From Natronohydrobacter sp. (GTDB lineage Bacteria; Pseudomonadota; Alphaproteobacteria; Rhodobacterales; Rhodobacteraceae): DNA of 14,970 nt. Positions 6,083-13,336 of the stretch are shown in pieces. The stretch lies in NCBI GenBank assembly GCA_007118445.1, contig SKRP01000182.1:1-14970 (forward strand), read 5' to 3'. Made by a program: the position numbers and the translations under genes. The notes below the pieces were generated by a model. The model was not told the origin of the DNA and made no database searches. It was given only the letters and a program-made list of their open reading frames with translations. How positions within the stretch are numbered: the stretch's first letter is position 1; each line of letters begins with the position of its first letter.

Positions 6083-6898
6083 GTGGCGGAGAATGGCGCA
6101 AAATCTGCATCAGGAAATGCGGTCAAAGGGTCAGCTGGCACCGTAATCCTGACGCTATGCGCTGTTGCTGCGCTGGGTTTCGCGGTCATGCGCGTTGTTC
6201 CCTCTTCTGCCATATTCGCGGCCGAACCCCATGACAGCGACGACCATCGCGCCGTGCTGTCGGCTCGCGGGGCCGTGCCGGAAATCGTGGCAGAGCCTGC
6301 TCAGGCGCAGCAGGAGATCACAGAGGGCGCTGACTGGGCGCCGGCATTCGGCACCCGCCCCCCTCCTGCGCCCGCACCTGTCATCCGCGAACCCGAACCA
6401 GCAGCGACGGTCACCCGAACTGTTGCGCCGCCCGAACCCGAGCCTGCGCCGCAGCGCCATCTGGATTACTGGCTGACCGGGCATATCATTGACGGGGCGC
6501 GCAGCCTTGCCTTTGTCCATGACGGGCGCGATGAGCAGGTTGTGCGGGCGGGCAGCGTGCTGTCAGGCGGCGAAGAGGTGGTTGCGATTTCTGCTGACGG
6601 CGTGCGCGCGCGCTTTGCCGGAGAGGAGTTCATGATCGTTGTGCGTGATGACCTGCCACAGGCGCGGCAGCAATCCGCTCAGTTTCAGGGCGCTGGCGCG
6701 CAAGGCGCTGCGACTCCGGCAAGACAGGCTGAAAACAATAACAGAAGATCCTTTCTGCATCAGGGCAGTTCGGCTCCGGCCAGTTCTGCCATGGCAGGCA
6801 GAAATGCAGATCTCGATGACGAAGATTGGGGCGATGATGAGTATGATGATGACTGGGACGACTGGGACGACTGGGACGATGATGACTGGGACGACTGA
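6083..6898 (+). CDS. gspC: GspC-like inner-membrane protein of type II secretion, with Asp/Trp-rich C-terminal tail
   Basis: This 271-residue protein has the order expected of GspC: a short cytoplasmic N-terminus, one membrane segment (about residues 19-39), a long Pro/Glu-rich periplasmic linker (about 90-125), and a small beta domain (about 128-190) starting DYWLTGHIIDGARSLAFV with the RAGSVLSGGEEVVAI pattern of the GspC HR domain. That domain contacts the N-terminal domains of the secretin. There is no PDZ domain. Instead the chain continues through a low-complexity linker to an extremely acidic tail (243-271) in which 21 of 29 residues are Asp or Glu and five are Trp. The start is GTG at 6083, with only a weak AGG 8 bases before it; no in-frame ATG precedes the membrane segment. 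It is the first gene of the gspCDEF run, 60 bases before gspD. Identity rests on context and layout more than on strong motifs. Confidence 0.75.
   Translation: MAENGAKSASGNAVKGSAGTVILTLCAVAALGFAVMRVVPSSAIFAAEPHDSDDHRAVLSARGAVPEIVAEPAQAQQEITEGADWAPAFGTRPPPAPAPVIREPEPAATVTRTVAPPEPEPAPQRHLDYWLTGHIIDGARSLAFVHDGRDEQVVRAGSVLSGGEEVVAISADGVRARFAGEEFMIVVRDDLPQARQQSAQFQGAGAQGAATPARQAENNNRRSFLHQGSSAPASSAMAGRNADLDDEDWGDDEYDDDWDDWDDWDDDDWDD
6851..6892 (+). repeat. 9-bp tandem repeat coding for the Asp-Trp-Asp tail
   Basis: GACTGGGAC occurs three times in perfect tandem (6851-6859, 6860-6868, 6869-6877). After GATGAT it occurs a fourth time at 6884-6892. Each unit encodes Asp-Trp-Asp in the frame of the GspC-like gene. 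A unit of 9 bases changes tail length without breaking the frame. Confidence 0.95.
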
Positions 6899-6958
6899 TC
6901 CGGTCCTTGCCAATCGTGCCAGACCCGCGCAGCAGAGCGCCGACAGGCCGCGTAAATC

Positions 6959-8947
6959 ATGCGCAGCATCAGCGTGATGCCCGGATTTCGCGGGCCCACT
7001 CATGGCAGTGTCATGTTGCAGCGGGTGCAGCGCGCCTGCCTTTGGGGGCTTGTGGTGTTGGTCTGGCTCGGGGCGAGCCCGCTCCGCGCGCAGATCGAGC
7101 TGGATTTGCGCAATGTTGAATTGCGCAGCTTCGTGCAGATCGTCGCCGAACAGACCAATCGCAACTATATCCTTGATCCGGCGGTGTCCGGTCAGGTGAC
7201 AGTGATCGCCCCGGCCCCGGTCAATGCCCGCACCCTGCATGAAATCTTTCTCAACGTGCTGGAACTCAACGACCTGACCATTGTCACAGGCGAAGGGGTG
7301 GACCGGATCGTGCCGTTGCGCGATGCCCGCAGCCTGCGCAGCGTCGATTCTGCAGGCGAGGGTGCTTTCGAGACGCGGGTGATCCCGGTGCAGAGCGATG
7401 ACATGGACGAGCTGGTCGAGGTGCTGCTGCCCTTGTTGCCGCCCGATGCCGTGTTGACCCCGGTCTATTCCGCCGGGCTGGTGGTGCTGTCGGACCGGCG
7501 CGAGAATATCGCCCGGATCGAGGCCGTGATCCGCCGCATGAGCCAGGCACAGGACCGATCGGTCGAAACCGTGCGGCTGAACCATGCCAGCGCCGGAGAT
7601 CTGATCGGGGTGATCGAGTCGCTTGATGTCACGCCCAGCGGGGCCAGCATTTCCGCTGACCGGCGCGCCAACAGCATCGTGGTCGCGGGGCCGCCTGATT
7701 TTCGCGCGCGGCTGCGTCAGATCATCGCGCAGCTGGACACGCCGCAGCGCCGCACCGTGTCGCGGGTGGTGACGCTCAACTATGCCGAAGCGACAGCGCT
7801 GTCGGAAGTGCTGCGCCAGTCCCTGCCGCAACTGACCGATAGCGAAGGCAGCGCGGCGACTGGTGCGACCACGGTTGTGGCCGAGCCGCAAAGCAATTCG
7901 ATCCTGATCAACGCGCCGGGCGACGAGATCGACAATCTGGTTCAGGCCGTCCGTGCGCTCGACAAGCGCCCGGCACAGGTGCTGATCGAGGCCGTGATCT
8001 TCGAGATATCGGCCGAGAATTTCTCGGATCTCTCGGTGCAGTTCGGCGGTATCCTGAATGACGCGATCGGTGGCGGCACCTCGTTTACACTCGATCAACG
8101 CACTTCGCTGGTCGCGCTGCTGAGCGCCGCTGTCGCGGGTCAGCGCGTCTCGCCTGGTGACGGGGGCGGGATCGGAGTGCGTGGCCGGGATTTCGCGGCG
8201 CTGCTGACCGCCATCGCGTCAGAACGCAACACCCGGCTGCTGTCTACCCCGGCCGTGCTGACGCTGAACAATCAGGAAGCCGAAATCGTTGTGGCGCAGA
8301 ATGTGCCTTTCGTGACCGGGTCTTTCGCGACTGTAGGTGACAGCGCTGTGCCCGAGCGGCCCTTCCAGACCATTGAGCGCCGCGATGTCGGGCTGTCGCT
8401 CAAGGTCAAGCCGCAGATCACCGATGACGATATGGTGCGCATGGCGATTGCGCAGGAAGTGTCCAACCTGACCGGCTCTGCCGCCGCTGCCGGCGGCGAG
8501 ATCACGGCGCGGCGCAACCTGACAACCAATGTTCTGGTGGGCGATGGCCGGGTGATTCTGCTCGGTGGTCTGATGGAGGACAGCACCCGGACAGCCGATC
8601 AGCGCGTGCCGGGGCTGAGCAATATCCCTGTCGTGGGCAACCTGTTCCGGGGGCGTAACCTGCGCGAGGACCAGCGCGTGTTGCTGGTCATGCTGCGCCC
8701 GCGCGTGCTGCGCGACAATCGCCAGGCCGAGACCGTGACCCGTGAAATCGCGCGCCGCACCGAAGAGATCAGCCGCCGGATCAACCCGCGCACCCATGAG
8801 CTGCGCCCGACCGCGCGGCGCACGGGTTTTCCCTTTGACGGGGTGGACCTGAACCAGCCTTTCGACACGCTGTATGTGGACAAGGCGGTGCGCGAGCGGC
8901 TTTATCCGGCGCTGCCGCCGCGGCTGAACACCGATGTCGGACAGTAG
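6959..8947 (+). CDS. gspD: Type II secretion system secretin GspD
   Basis: This 662-residue protein is the outer-membrane channel of the T2SS. A signal peptide (core CLWGLVVLVWLGA, likely cleavage after PLRA) is followed by the N0 domain (IELDLRNVELRSFVQIVAEQ), two or three KH-like N domains (VETVRLNHASAGDLIGVIE and RVVTLNYAEATALSEVLRQ begin two of them), and the secretin core. The core includes LLSTPAVLTLNNQEAEI and the family signature from VILLGGLMEDS to VPGLSNIPVVGNLFRG. About 80 residues follow the core, ending in an Arg/Pro-rich tail with no clear S-domain match. ATG 6959 is the longest start. ATG 7013 gives a more classical signal peptide (MLQRVQRACLWG), and neither has a strong ribosome binding site. 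The 3' end overlaps gspE by 14 bases. Family identity is certain. Confidence 0.95.
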   Translation: MRSISVMPGFRGPTHGSVMLQRVQRACLWGLVVLVWLGASPLRAQIELDLRNVELRSFVQIVAEQTNRNYILDPAVSGQVTVIAPAPVNARTLHEIFLNVLELNDLTIVTGEGVDRIVPLRDARSLRSVDSAGEGAFETRVIPVQSDDMDELVEVLLPLLPPDAVLTPVYSAGLVVLSDRRENIARIEAVIRRMSQAQDRSVETVRLNHASAGDLIGVIESLDVTPSGASISADRRANSIVVAGPPDFRARLRQIIAQLDTPQRRTVSRVVTLNYAEATALSEVLRQSLPQLTDSEGSAATGATTVVAEPQSNSILINAPGDEIDNLVQAVRALDKRPAQVLIEAVIFEISAENFSDLSVQFGGILNDAIGGGTSFTLDQRTSLVALLSAAVAGQRVSPGDGGGIGVRGRDFAALLTAIASERNTRLLSTPAVLTLNNQEAEIVVAQNVPFVTGSFATVGDSAVPERPFQTIERRDVGLSLKVKPQITDDDMVRMAIAQEVSNLTGSAAAAGGEITARRNLTTNVLVGDGRVILLGGLMEDSTRTADQRVPGLSNIPVVGNLFRGRNLREDQRVLLVMLRPRVLRDNRQAETVTREIARRTEEISRRINPRTHELRPTARRTGFPFDGVDLNQPFDTLYVDKAVRERLYPALPPRLNTDVGQ

Positions 8948-10451
8948 CAGCCCGACCAGCGCGCCGCCCCTGCGCCTGCCCTTCGCCTTTGCCCGCGACA
9001 ATCAGGTCGCGATAGATGGGGCGCGGCTGCTGACTGGTCCGGCCCCCAGCCTGAACGGGTTGCGCATGGCCCGTGCGCTGGCCGGGTCCGCGCTGACGCC
9101 CGAAGCGCAGGATGCTGCAGGCTTCCAGACCAGCCTTGCACGGCTTTACGATCAGGGCGGTGAAGCGCTCGACCCGGACGGGTTGCAATTCGAACTGGAT
9201 GGCGAAACCCGCGACGCCAAACCGCGCGATCTGCTGGAAAACGCAACCGAAGCCCCGGTCGTGCGGCTGGTGGACCAGCTGCTGCGCCGCGCAGTGCGGA
9301 CCCGTGCCTCGGATCTGCATATCGAACCGCATGAAGAGGGGCTGCGCGTGCGCATCCGGGTGGATGGCACCTTGCAACAGGCGTTTGACCGCGCCGATGT
9401 CCCGGCCCGGCGCGTGGTGTCGCGTCTGAAGGTCATGTCGGGGCTGGATATCGCCGAAACGCGGCTGCCGCAGGACGGGCGCATTGCGCTGCGGCTGGGG
9501 GGCAAGGCCGTGGATGTGCGCCTCTCGACCCTGCCCGGCCCGCATGGCGAGCGTGTGGTGATGCGTCTGCTGGACCGCTCGGGCGGGCTGATGGCCCCCG
9601 AGGATCTGGGGCTGGGCGGGGCGCAAAAATCGCTTCTGGATCGTCTGGCGGCGGCCCCGGACGGGATCATCCTTGCAACCGGGCCGACCGGCAGCGGCAA
9701 GACCACGACGCTCTATTCCCTGCTGCAACTGGCAGACCGGCGGCAGCGCAACATCCTGACCGTGGAAGACCCGATCGAATATGAACTGCCGGGGATTTCG
9801 CAATGCCAGGTCAATAGCGAGATCGGCATGACCTTCGCCCGTGGTCTGCGCTCGGTGCTGCGGCAAGACCCGGATGTGATCCTTGTCGGCGAGATCCGCG
9901 ACGCGGAAACCGCGCAGGTGGCCGCTGAAGCCGCGCTGACCGGCCATCTGGTGTTTTCCTCGGTCCATGCCAATAACCCGCTGGCGACCGTGGTGCGGCT
10001 GCGCGAATTGGGGGTCGAGAATTACCTTGTCTCGGCCACCTTGCGCGGGGTGATCGCGCAACGCCTGCTGCGCCGTCTCTGCCCGCATTGCGCGCTCTCG
10101 GCCCCGCCCGACCCCGAAACCCGCGCATTGTTTGACGCGCATGGCCTGCCCGTGCCCGACATTCTGCACCACGCCCCCGGCGAGCGCGGCTCCGACCCTG
10201 CTGCTGCGCCCTGCGCGCATTGCGCGGGCACAGGTTATTCCGGTCGGGTGGGGCTGTTCGATATCATTGAGATCACGGACACGCTGCGCGAGGGCATCGA
10301 CGCGGGCGAGTCGGAATATCAGCTGCGCACACGCCTGCGCCGCGAGAATCCGCGCGCTGCGGCAGGCTTTCACCGGCTCGCACTGGAAAAACTCGCGACC
10401 GGAGCGACCAGCCTTGCGGAACTCTACCGCGTGATCGGGCCAGAGAAGTGA
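8934..10451 (+). CDS. gspE: Type II secretion system ATPase GspE
   Basis: This 505-residue cytoplasmic ATPase powers pseudopilus assembly. It has Walker A GPTGSGKT at 250-257, the Asp-box region following ILTVEDPIEYELPGI, Walker B VILVGEIRD around 315-322, and the His box TGHLVFSSVHAN. The zinc-binding CxxC pairs of the GspE/PilB branch are both present: C383/C386 (CPHC) and C427/C430 (CAHC). The N2-type domain SDLHIEP-RVRIRVDG precedes the ATPase core, and the N-terminal GspL-binding region is short. The ATG at 8934 lies 14 bases inside gspD. The stop overlaps the GTG of gspF. The retained zinc motif distinguishes it from retraction ATPases of the PilT type. Identity is certain as a GspE/PilB-family ATPase, and gspE follows from its neighbours. 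Confidence 0.95.
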   Translation: MSDSSSPTSAPPLRLPFAFARDNQVAIDGARLLTGPAPSLNGLRMARALAGSALTPEAQDAAGFQTSLARLYDQGGEALDPDGLQFELDGETRDAKPRDLLENATEAPVVRLVDQLLRRAVRTRASDLHIEPHEEGLRVRIRVDGTLQQAFDRADVPARRVVSRLKVMSGLDIAETRLPQDGRIALRLGGKAVDVRLSTLPGPHGERVVMRLLDRSGGLMAPEDLGLGGAQKSLLDRLAAAPDGIILATGPTGSGKTTTLYSLLQLADRRQRNILTVEDPIEYELPGISQCQVNSEIGMTFARGLRSVLRQDPDVILVGEIRDAETAQVAAEAALTGHLVFSSVHANNPLATVVRLRELGVENYLVSATLRGVIAQRLLRRLCPHCALSAPPDPETRALFDAHGLPVPDILHHAPGERGSDPAAAPCAHCAGTGYSGRVGLFDIIEITDTLREGIDAGESEYQLRTRLRRENPRAAAGFHRLALEKLATGATSLAELYRVIGPEK

Positions 10452-11668
10452 AGGCCTTCGCCTACACGGCCTATACGGATCAGGGGCGCGCGAAACGCGG
10501 GGTCATCCTGGCCGAGGACAGCGCTGATGCAGCCGCCCGGATCCGGCAACAGGGGCTTTTGCCCGACGAGATCGAAATCCGCGACCAGCCTGCCGCGGCG
10601 CTGGGCAGTGCTGTCAGTTTCCGCCGCAGCCGGGTCAGTCGCGACATGCTGTCGGTCTTCACCCGCCAGATGGCCGTTTTGCTGACCGCCGGACTGGCCG
10701 TGGAGGAGGCGCTCGGAGCAGTGCAATCCTCGGCCCCGGACCGCCAGATCCAGACGCTGTCGGCACAGGCGCGGGCCGGGCTGCTGGAAGGTGCGCCACT
10801 GTCACTGGCCATGGGACAGGCCAGCCGCGACATTCCGGCCTGGTATATCGCCGCGCTGCGCGCCGCCGAGAAATCCGGCGAGATGGCCGCAGTGTTTGAC
10901 ACATTGGCCGAATATCTGGAATCGCAGATCAGCGAGCGCGCGCAGATCGCTTCGGCGCTGGTCTATCCGGCTTTCGTCACGCTGATGGCGCTGGGGGTCT
11001 GCGCCATTCTGATGGTGACAGTCGCGCCCGAAATCGTCGGCATGTTCGAAGCCTCTGGCCAGCCCCTGCCCGCGCTCACCCTGACTGTGCTGGGCATTGT
11101 CGACACGATCCAGACCCGCTGGCCCCTGATCCTGGCCGCCATCGCGGCGCTGGTAGTGTTCCTGATCGCTGTGGCGCGCATTCCGGCCTGGCGCGCGCGC
11201 CGTGACCGGCTGCTGTTGCGTCTGCCGCTTATTGGCCGCTTCATGCGGATGGGAGCTGCGGCGCAATATCTGCGCACTCTGGCGCTGGTCATCAACAGCC
11301 GCCTGCCGCTGCCCGAAGCGCTGCACCATGCCAGCGATGTGCTTGACATCCGGCATCATCACGATCAGGCCCGCCGCGCGGTCGAGGCGCTGAACCGGGG
11401 CGAGCCCCTGTCACGCGCGCTTGCCGGGCTGGACTTCCTGCATCCTGTCGCGCGCCAATTGCTGGAATCGGGCGAAGCTTCGGCGAAACTCGGCACGATG
11501 AGCGCGCGCGCGGCCACTCTGGCCGAAACCTGGCTGAAGACCGAACGCAAGCGGCTGAGCACCCTGCTGGAGCCACTGTCGATGGTGGTGGTGGGGGCGC
11601 TGGTCATGGTCATCGTGCTGGCCATCCTGCTGCCGATCTTCGACATGCAGGCCATGGTTGCGCCGTGA
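10448..11668 (+). CDS. gspF: Type II secretion system inner-membrane platform protein GspF
   Basis: This 406-residue protein is the polytopic platform that sits on the GspE ATPase. It has the family's duplicated cytoplasmic domain: the first repeat around FTRQMAVLLTAGLAVEEALG, the second around YLRTLALVINSRLPLPEALHHA, with a conserved helix pair (AEKSGEMAAVFDTLAEYLE and LESGEASAKLGTMSARAA). Three membrane segments are visible at about residues 169-193, 223-245 and 378-400, matching the usual GspF/PilC topology. Length is normal for the family. The start is GTG at 10448, overlapping the gspE TGA as GTGA, which indicates translational coupling. No further T2SS gene follows on this strand: 86 bases later a convergent glycosyltransferase gene ends. 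Confidence 0.95.
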   Translation: MKAFAYTAYTDQGRAKRGVILAEDSADAAARIRQQGLLPDEIEIRDQPAAALGSAVSFRRSRVSRDMLSVFTRQMAVLLTAGLAVEEALGAVQSSAPDRQIQTLSAQARAGLLEGAPLSLAMGQASRDIPAWYIAALRAAEKSGEMAAVFDTLAEYLESQISERAQIASALVYPAFVTLMALGVCAILMVTVAPEIVGMFEASGQPLPALTLTVLGIVDTIQTRWPLILAAIAALVVFLIAVARIPAWRARRDRLLLRLPLIGRFMRMGAAAQYLRTLALVINSRLPLPEALHHASDVLDIRHHHDQARRAVEALNRGEPLSRALAGLDFLHPVARQLLESGEASAKLGTMSARAATLAETWLKTERKRLSTLLEPLSMVVVGALVMVIVLAILLPIFDMQAMVAP

Positions 11669-11718
11669 CAAGGCGCGTCATGTTGTCGGGCAACGTTGGT
11701 CCTGACAGCGGCCCACGG

Positions 11719-11740
11719 CCCGATTGCAATACGCAATGGG
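11719..11740. terminator. Hairpin between convergent gspF and the glycosyltransferase gene
   Basis: CCC-g-ATTGC pairs with GCAAT-GGG around the loop AATAC, giving an 8-pair stem with one bulged base. It lies in the 86-base gap between two convergent stops (11668 and 11755). No T-run follows on either strand, so termination is only suggested by position. Confidence 0.3.
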
Positions 11741-11754
11741 TCATAATCGCCCGG

Positions 11755-12726
11755 TCAGAGCCGCCCGAACAGCCCCACCACCCAGATCAACGCGGTTTCC
11801 TGCGGGAACTGGCGATGAACCCCATGTCGCTGCATCAGGGCCAGCCGCCCCAGCCGCCCGGATTGCAACCAGCCCTCGCATAGCTGCGGGACATCTTCTG
11901 CGAGCGGCAGGTCGGCTGTCATGAGCGCCTGCAGATTGGCCTCGATCCAGTCGCGCAAGTCGCCATCCATCAGCATCTGCGCGCGGGTCCTGTGAGCGCT
12001 TTCAACGAAACGGCCACCCAAAGCATTCCCGTCATGCTGACGGTAGAACAGCAATGTTTCAGTATCGACCAGCGCCCGACCGCGACAGGCCATCAGCACC
12101 AGATAGATCCACCAGTCATGATGCGGCACCGGCTGCGGTCCCGCCTGCCGTATCAGGGCAAGCGCGGCGGGGTTCAGCGTCAGCGTGTGGCCGGACAGGA
12201 TGTTCTGCACGAGGGCATTTTCCAACGACGGGCCGCGCTGCCATTCCGGGGAAGGCCGCAGCAGGCGCAGCTCTTCATCCGTGAACTGGTATCGCGCCGA
12301 CCAGGCGCAGGGTTCGGAACCAGCCTGCGCAAGCTGCCCCAGCGCGCGCTCGAGCTTGACCGGCAACCAGACATCATCCTGATCCGACAGGGCAACCACC
12401 CCGTCCGGCAGGTCCGGATGACACAGCAGGCTGAGGTAATTCGCCGCGCTGCCCATTTTCGGACCTTCGAGCACCCGCTCGACCCGGTCAGGATGGTGCC
12501 GTGCGAATCGCTCGATGATCTCTCGCGTGCCGTCGGTGGATCCGTCGTCGCTGATCCACAGGGTCCAGTTCCGGTGTGTCTGTGCAAGAAAGCTTTCAAG
12601 CTGGTACTCCAGCCAATTGGCACCGTTCATCGTGCCCATCAGGATGCGGACATGCTGATGCGGGTCATAACTTGCCACTCGGGTGGCCTGCGCAAGGCAA
12701 TCATCGCCTTTCATCAACTGGAGCAT
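11755..12726 (-). CDS. Family 2 glycosyltransferase, rhamnosyltransferase-like
   Basis: This 323-residue protein is a GT-A fold glycosyltransferase. VRILMGTMNGANWLEYQLES (26-45) and SDDGSTDGT (59-67) form the nucleotide-sugar binding start of the GT2 domain. SDQDDVW (114-120) contains the metal-binding DxD-like motif, and HHDWW (202-206) with the later YRQHDGNALGG fit a subgroup often annotated as dTDP-rhamnosyltransferases of O-antigen or capsule pathways. No membrane segments are evident, so it probably acts at the cytoplasmic face of the membrane. The open frame extends to 12843, but ATG 12726 has GGGGAG (12734-12739) 7 bases upstream and begins just before the GT2 domain. The gene stands alone here; the sugar and acceptor cannot be read from the sequence. 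Confidence 0.88.
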   Translation of the reverse strand: MLQLMKGDDCLAQATRVASYDPHQHVRILMGTMNGANWLEYQLESFLAQTHRNWTLWISDDGSTDGTREIIERFARHHPDRVERVLEGPKMGSAANYLSLLCHPDLPDGVVALSDQDDVWLPVKLERALGQLAQAGSEPCAWSARYQFTDEELRLLRPSPEWQRGPSLENALVQNILSGHTLTLNPAALALIRQAGPQPVPHHDWWIYLVLMACRGRALVDTETLLFYRQHDGNALGGRFVESAHRTRAQMLMDGDLRDWIEANLQALMTADLPLAEDVPQLCEGWLQSGRLGRLALMQRHGVHRQFPQETALIWVVGLFGRL

Positions 12727-12733
12727 GACGTGT

Positions 12734-12739
12734 CTCCCC
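12734..12739 (-). promoter_or_regulatory. Ribosome binding site deciding the glycosyltransferase start
   Basis: GGGGAG on the minus strand ends 7 bases before the ATG at 12726. The two upstream in-frame starts (12843 and 12756) have no comparable motif and would add sequence unlike a glycosyltransferase N-terminus. Confidence 0.6.
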
Positions 12740-12773
12740 AAAGGCTTTGCCCGCATGCAGGCACCTCTGACCT

Positions 12774-12787
12774 GTCCGGAACCGGAC
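12774..12787. promoter_or_regulatory. Palindrome GTCCGG-AA-CCGGAC, possible operator
   Basis: A perfect dyad with 6-base arms and a 2-base centre, 48 bases upstream of the glycosyltransferase ATG. Its place in the leader or promoter region of that gene suits a regulator site or an RNA hairpin. I cannot assign a regulator. Confidence 0.35.
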
Positions 12788-12811
12788 CCGATCCAATGTA
12801 ACAAGCTGTCG

Positions 12812-12834
12812 ATATGCCAATCACGGCATATGCC
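12812..12834. promoter_or_regulatory. Overlapping palindromes built from ATATGCC half-sites
   Basis: ATATGCC (12812-12818) and GGCATAT (12825-12831) form an inverted repeat with a 6-base centre. The right arm is itself part of a perfect 10-base palindrome, GGCATATGCC (12825-12834). Three half-sites in 23 bases, about 90 bases upstream of the glycosyltransferase start, resemble a repressor or activator binding region. The regulator is unknown. Confidence 0.4.
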
Positions 12835-13323
12835 ATAGCGCATTCCCCATTCATATCCGGCTCAGCACCTGCAGTCGCAGGATTTGCGGCCGACCCGGAA
12901 TAGCCGACCCTTGATCCAGAGCCGCGCGAGAGGGTCAGAAGACCCCGCCATATCTGCCGTTCCCAACCAGGGTGTGACACATAACTGTTACTTGCCACGT
13001 TAAGCATGGCCTCAGACCAGCGCAAGCAAACACGGGTCTGGGTTGCTCAGGAAATACGCTGACGGCTGAAATGCAGGCAGTTTTCACTGCTTCGCGGATG
13101 AAATCCTGCCATCCATGCCCCGCCTTGCGGTCGATAAACACGCGAACCGGCGCGCGACCGCGATTCTCGTACATTCATCCAAGCCCCGATTCCAGCGTCG
13201 CGGGCTCTGCCGGGCTTTCGCGAAAATGCCATCGCTCACCCTTGCCGAGGGTCGGCCACTGGGCCATTGTCACGCGCGATACATATTCCGGCGCAATCCC
13301 GTGGTGGCGCCTGACAGACCCTG

Positions 13324-13328
13324 AAGGA
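13324..13328 (+). promoter_or_regulatory. Ribosome binding site deciding the tex start
   Basis: AAGGA lies 8 bases before GTG 13337. The in-frame ATG at 13328 overlaps the motif and so has no usable spacing, which favours the GTG. Confidence 0.5.
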
Positions 13329-13336
13329 TGGCAAGA

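Larger units (their letters stand above)
12727..13336. other. 610-base spacer between divergent glycosyltransferase and tex genes
   Basis: The left 110 bases hold the glycosyltransferase ribosome binding site and the two palindromic sites. The right end holds the tex ribosome binding site. In between (about 12840-13320) I see no RNA gene or repeat. One minus-strand frame, 13174 to 12935 (79 codons), reads plausibly only for its first 30 or so codons and may be a gene remnant; the other open frames look like noise. I found no convincing sigma-70 promoter for tex by eye. Confidence 0.5.

Noticed and set aside
6851..6892. Repeat considered as a CRISPR-like or mobile-element feature
   Set aside because: The unit is only 9 bases, without spacers, and lies in frame inside a coding gene, so it is a coding tandem repeat.
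6563..8098. A 511-codon open frame on the minus strand opposite gspC and gspD
   Set aside because: It is rich in His, Gln and Arg, as antisense frames of GC-rich genes are, and it lies opposite two recognisable proteins. Shadow frame.
8781..10373. A 530-codon open frame on the minus strand opposite gspE
   Set aside because: Composition is typical of a high-GC antisense frame, and the plus strand encodes an unmistakable GspE.
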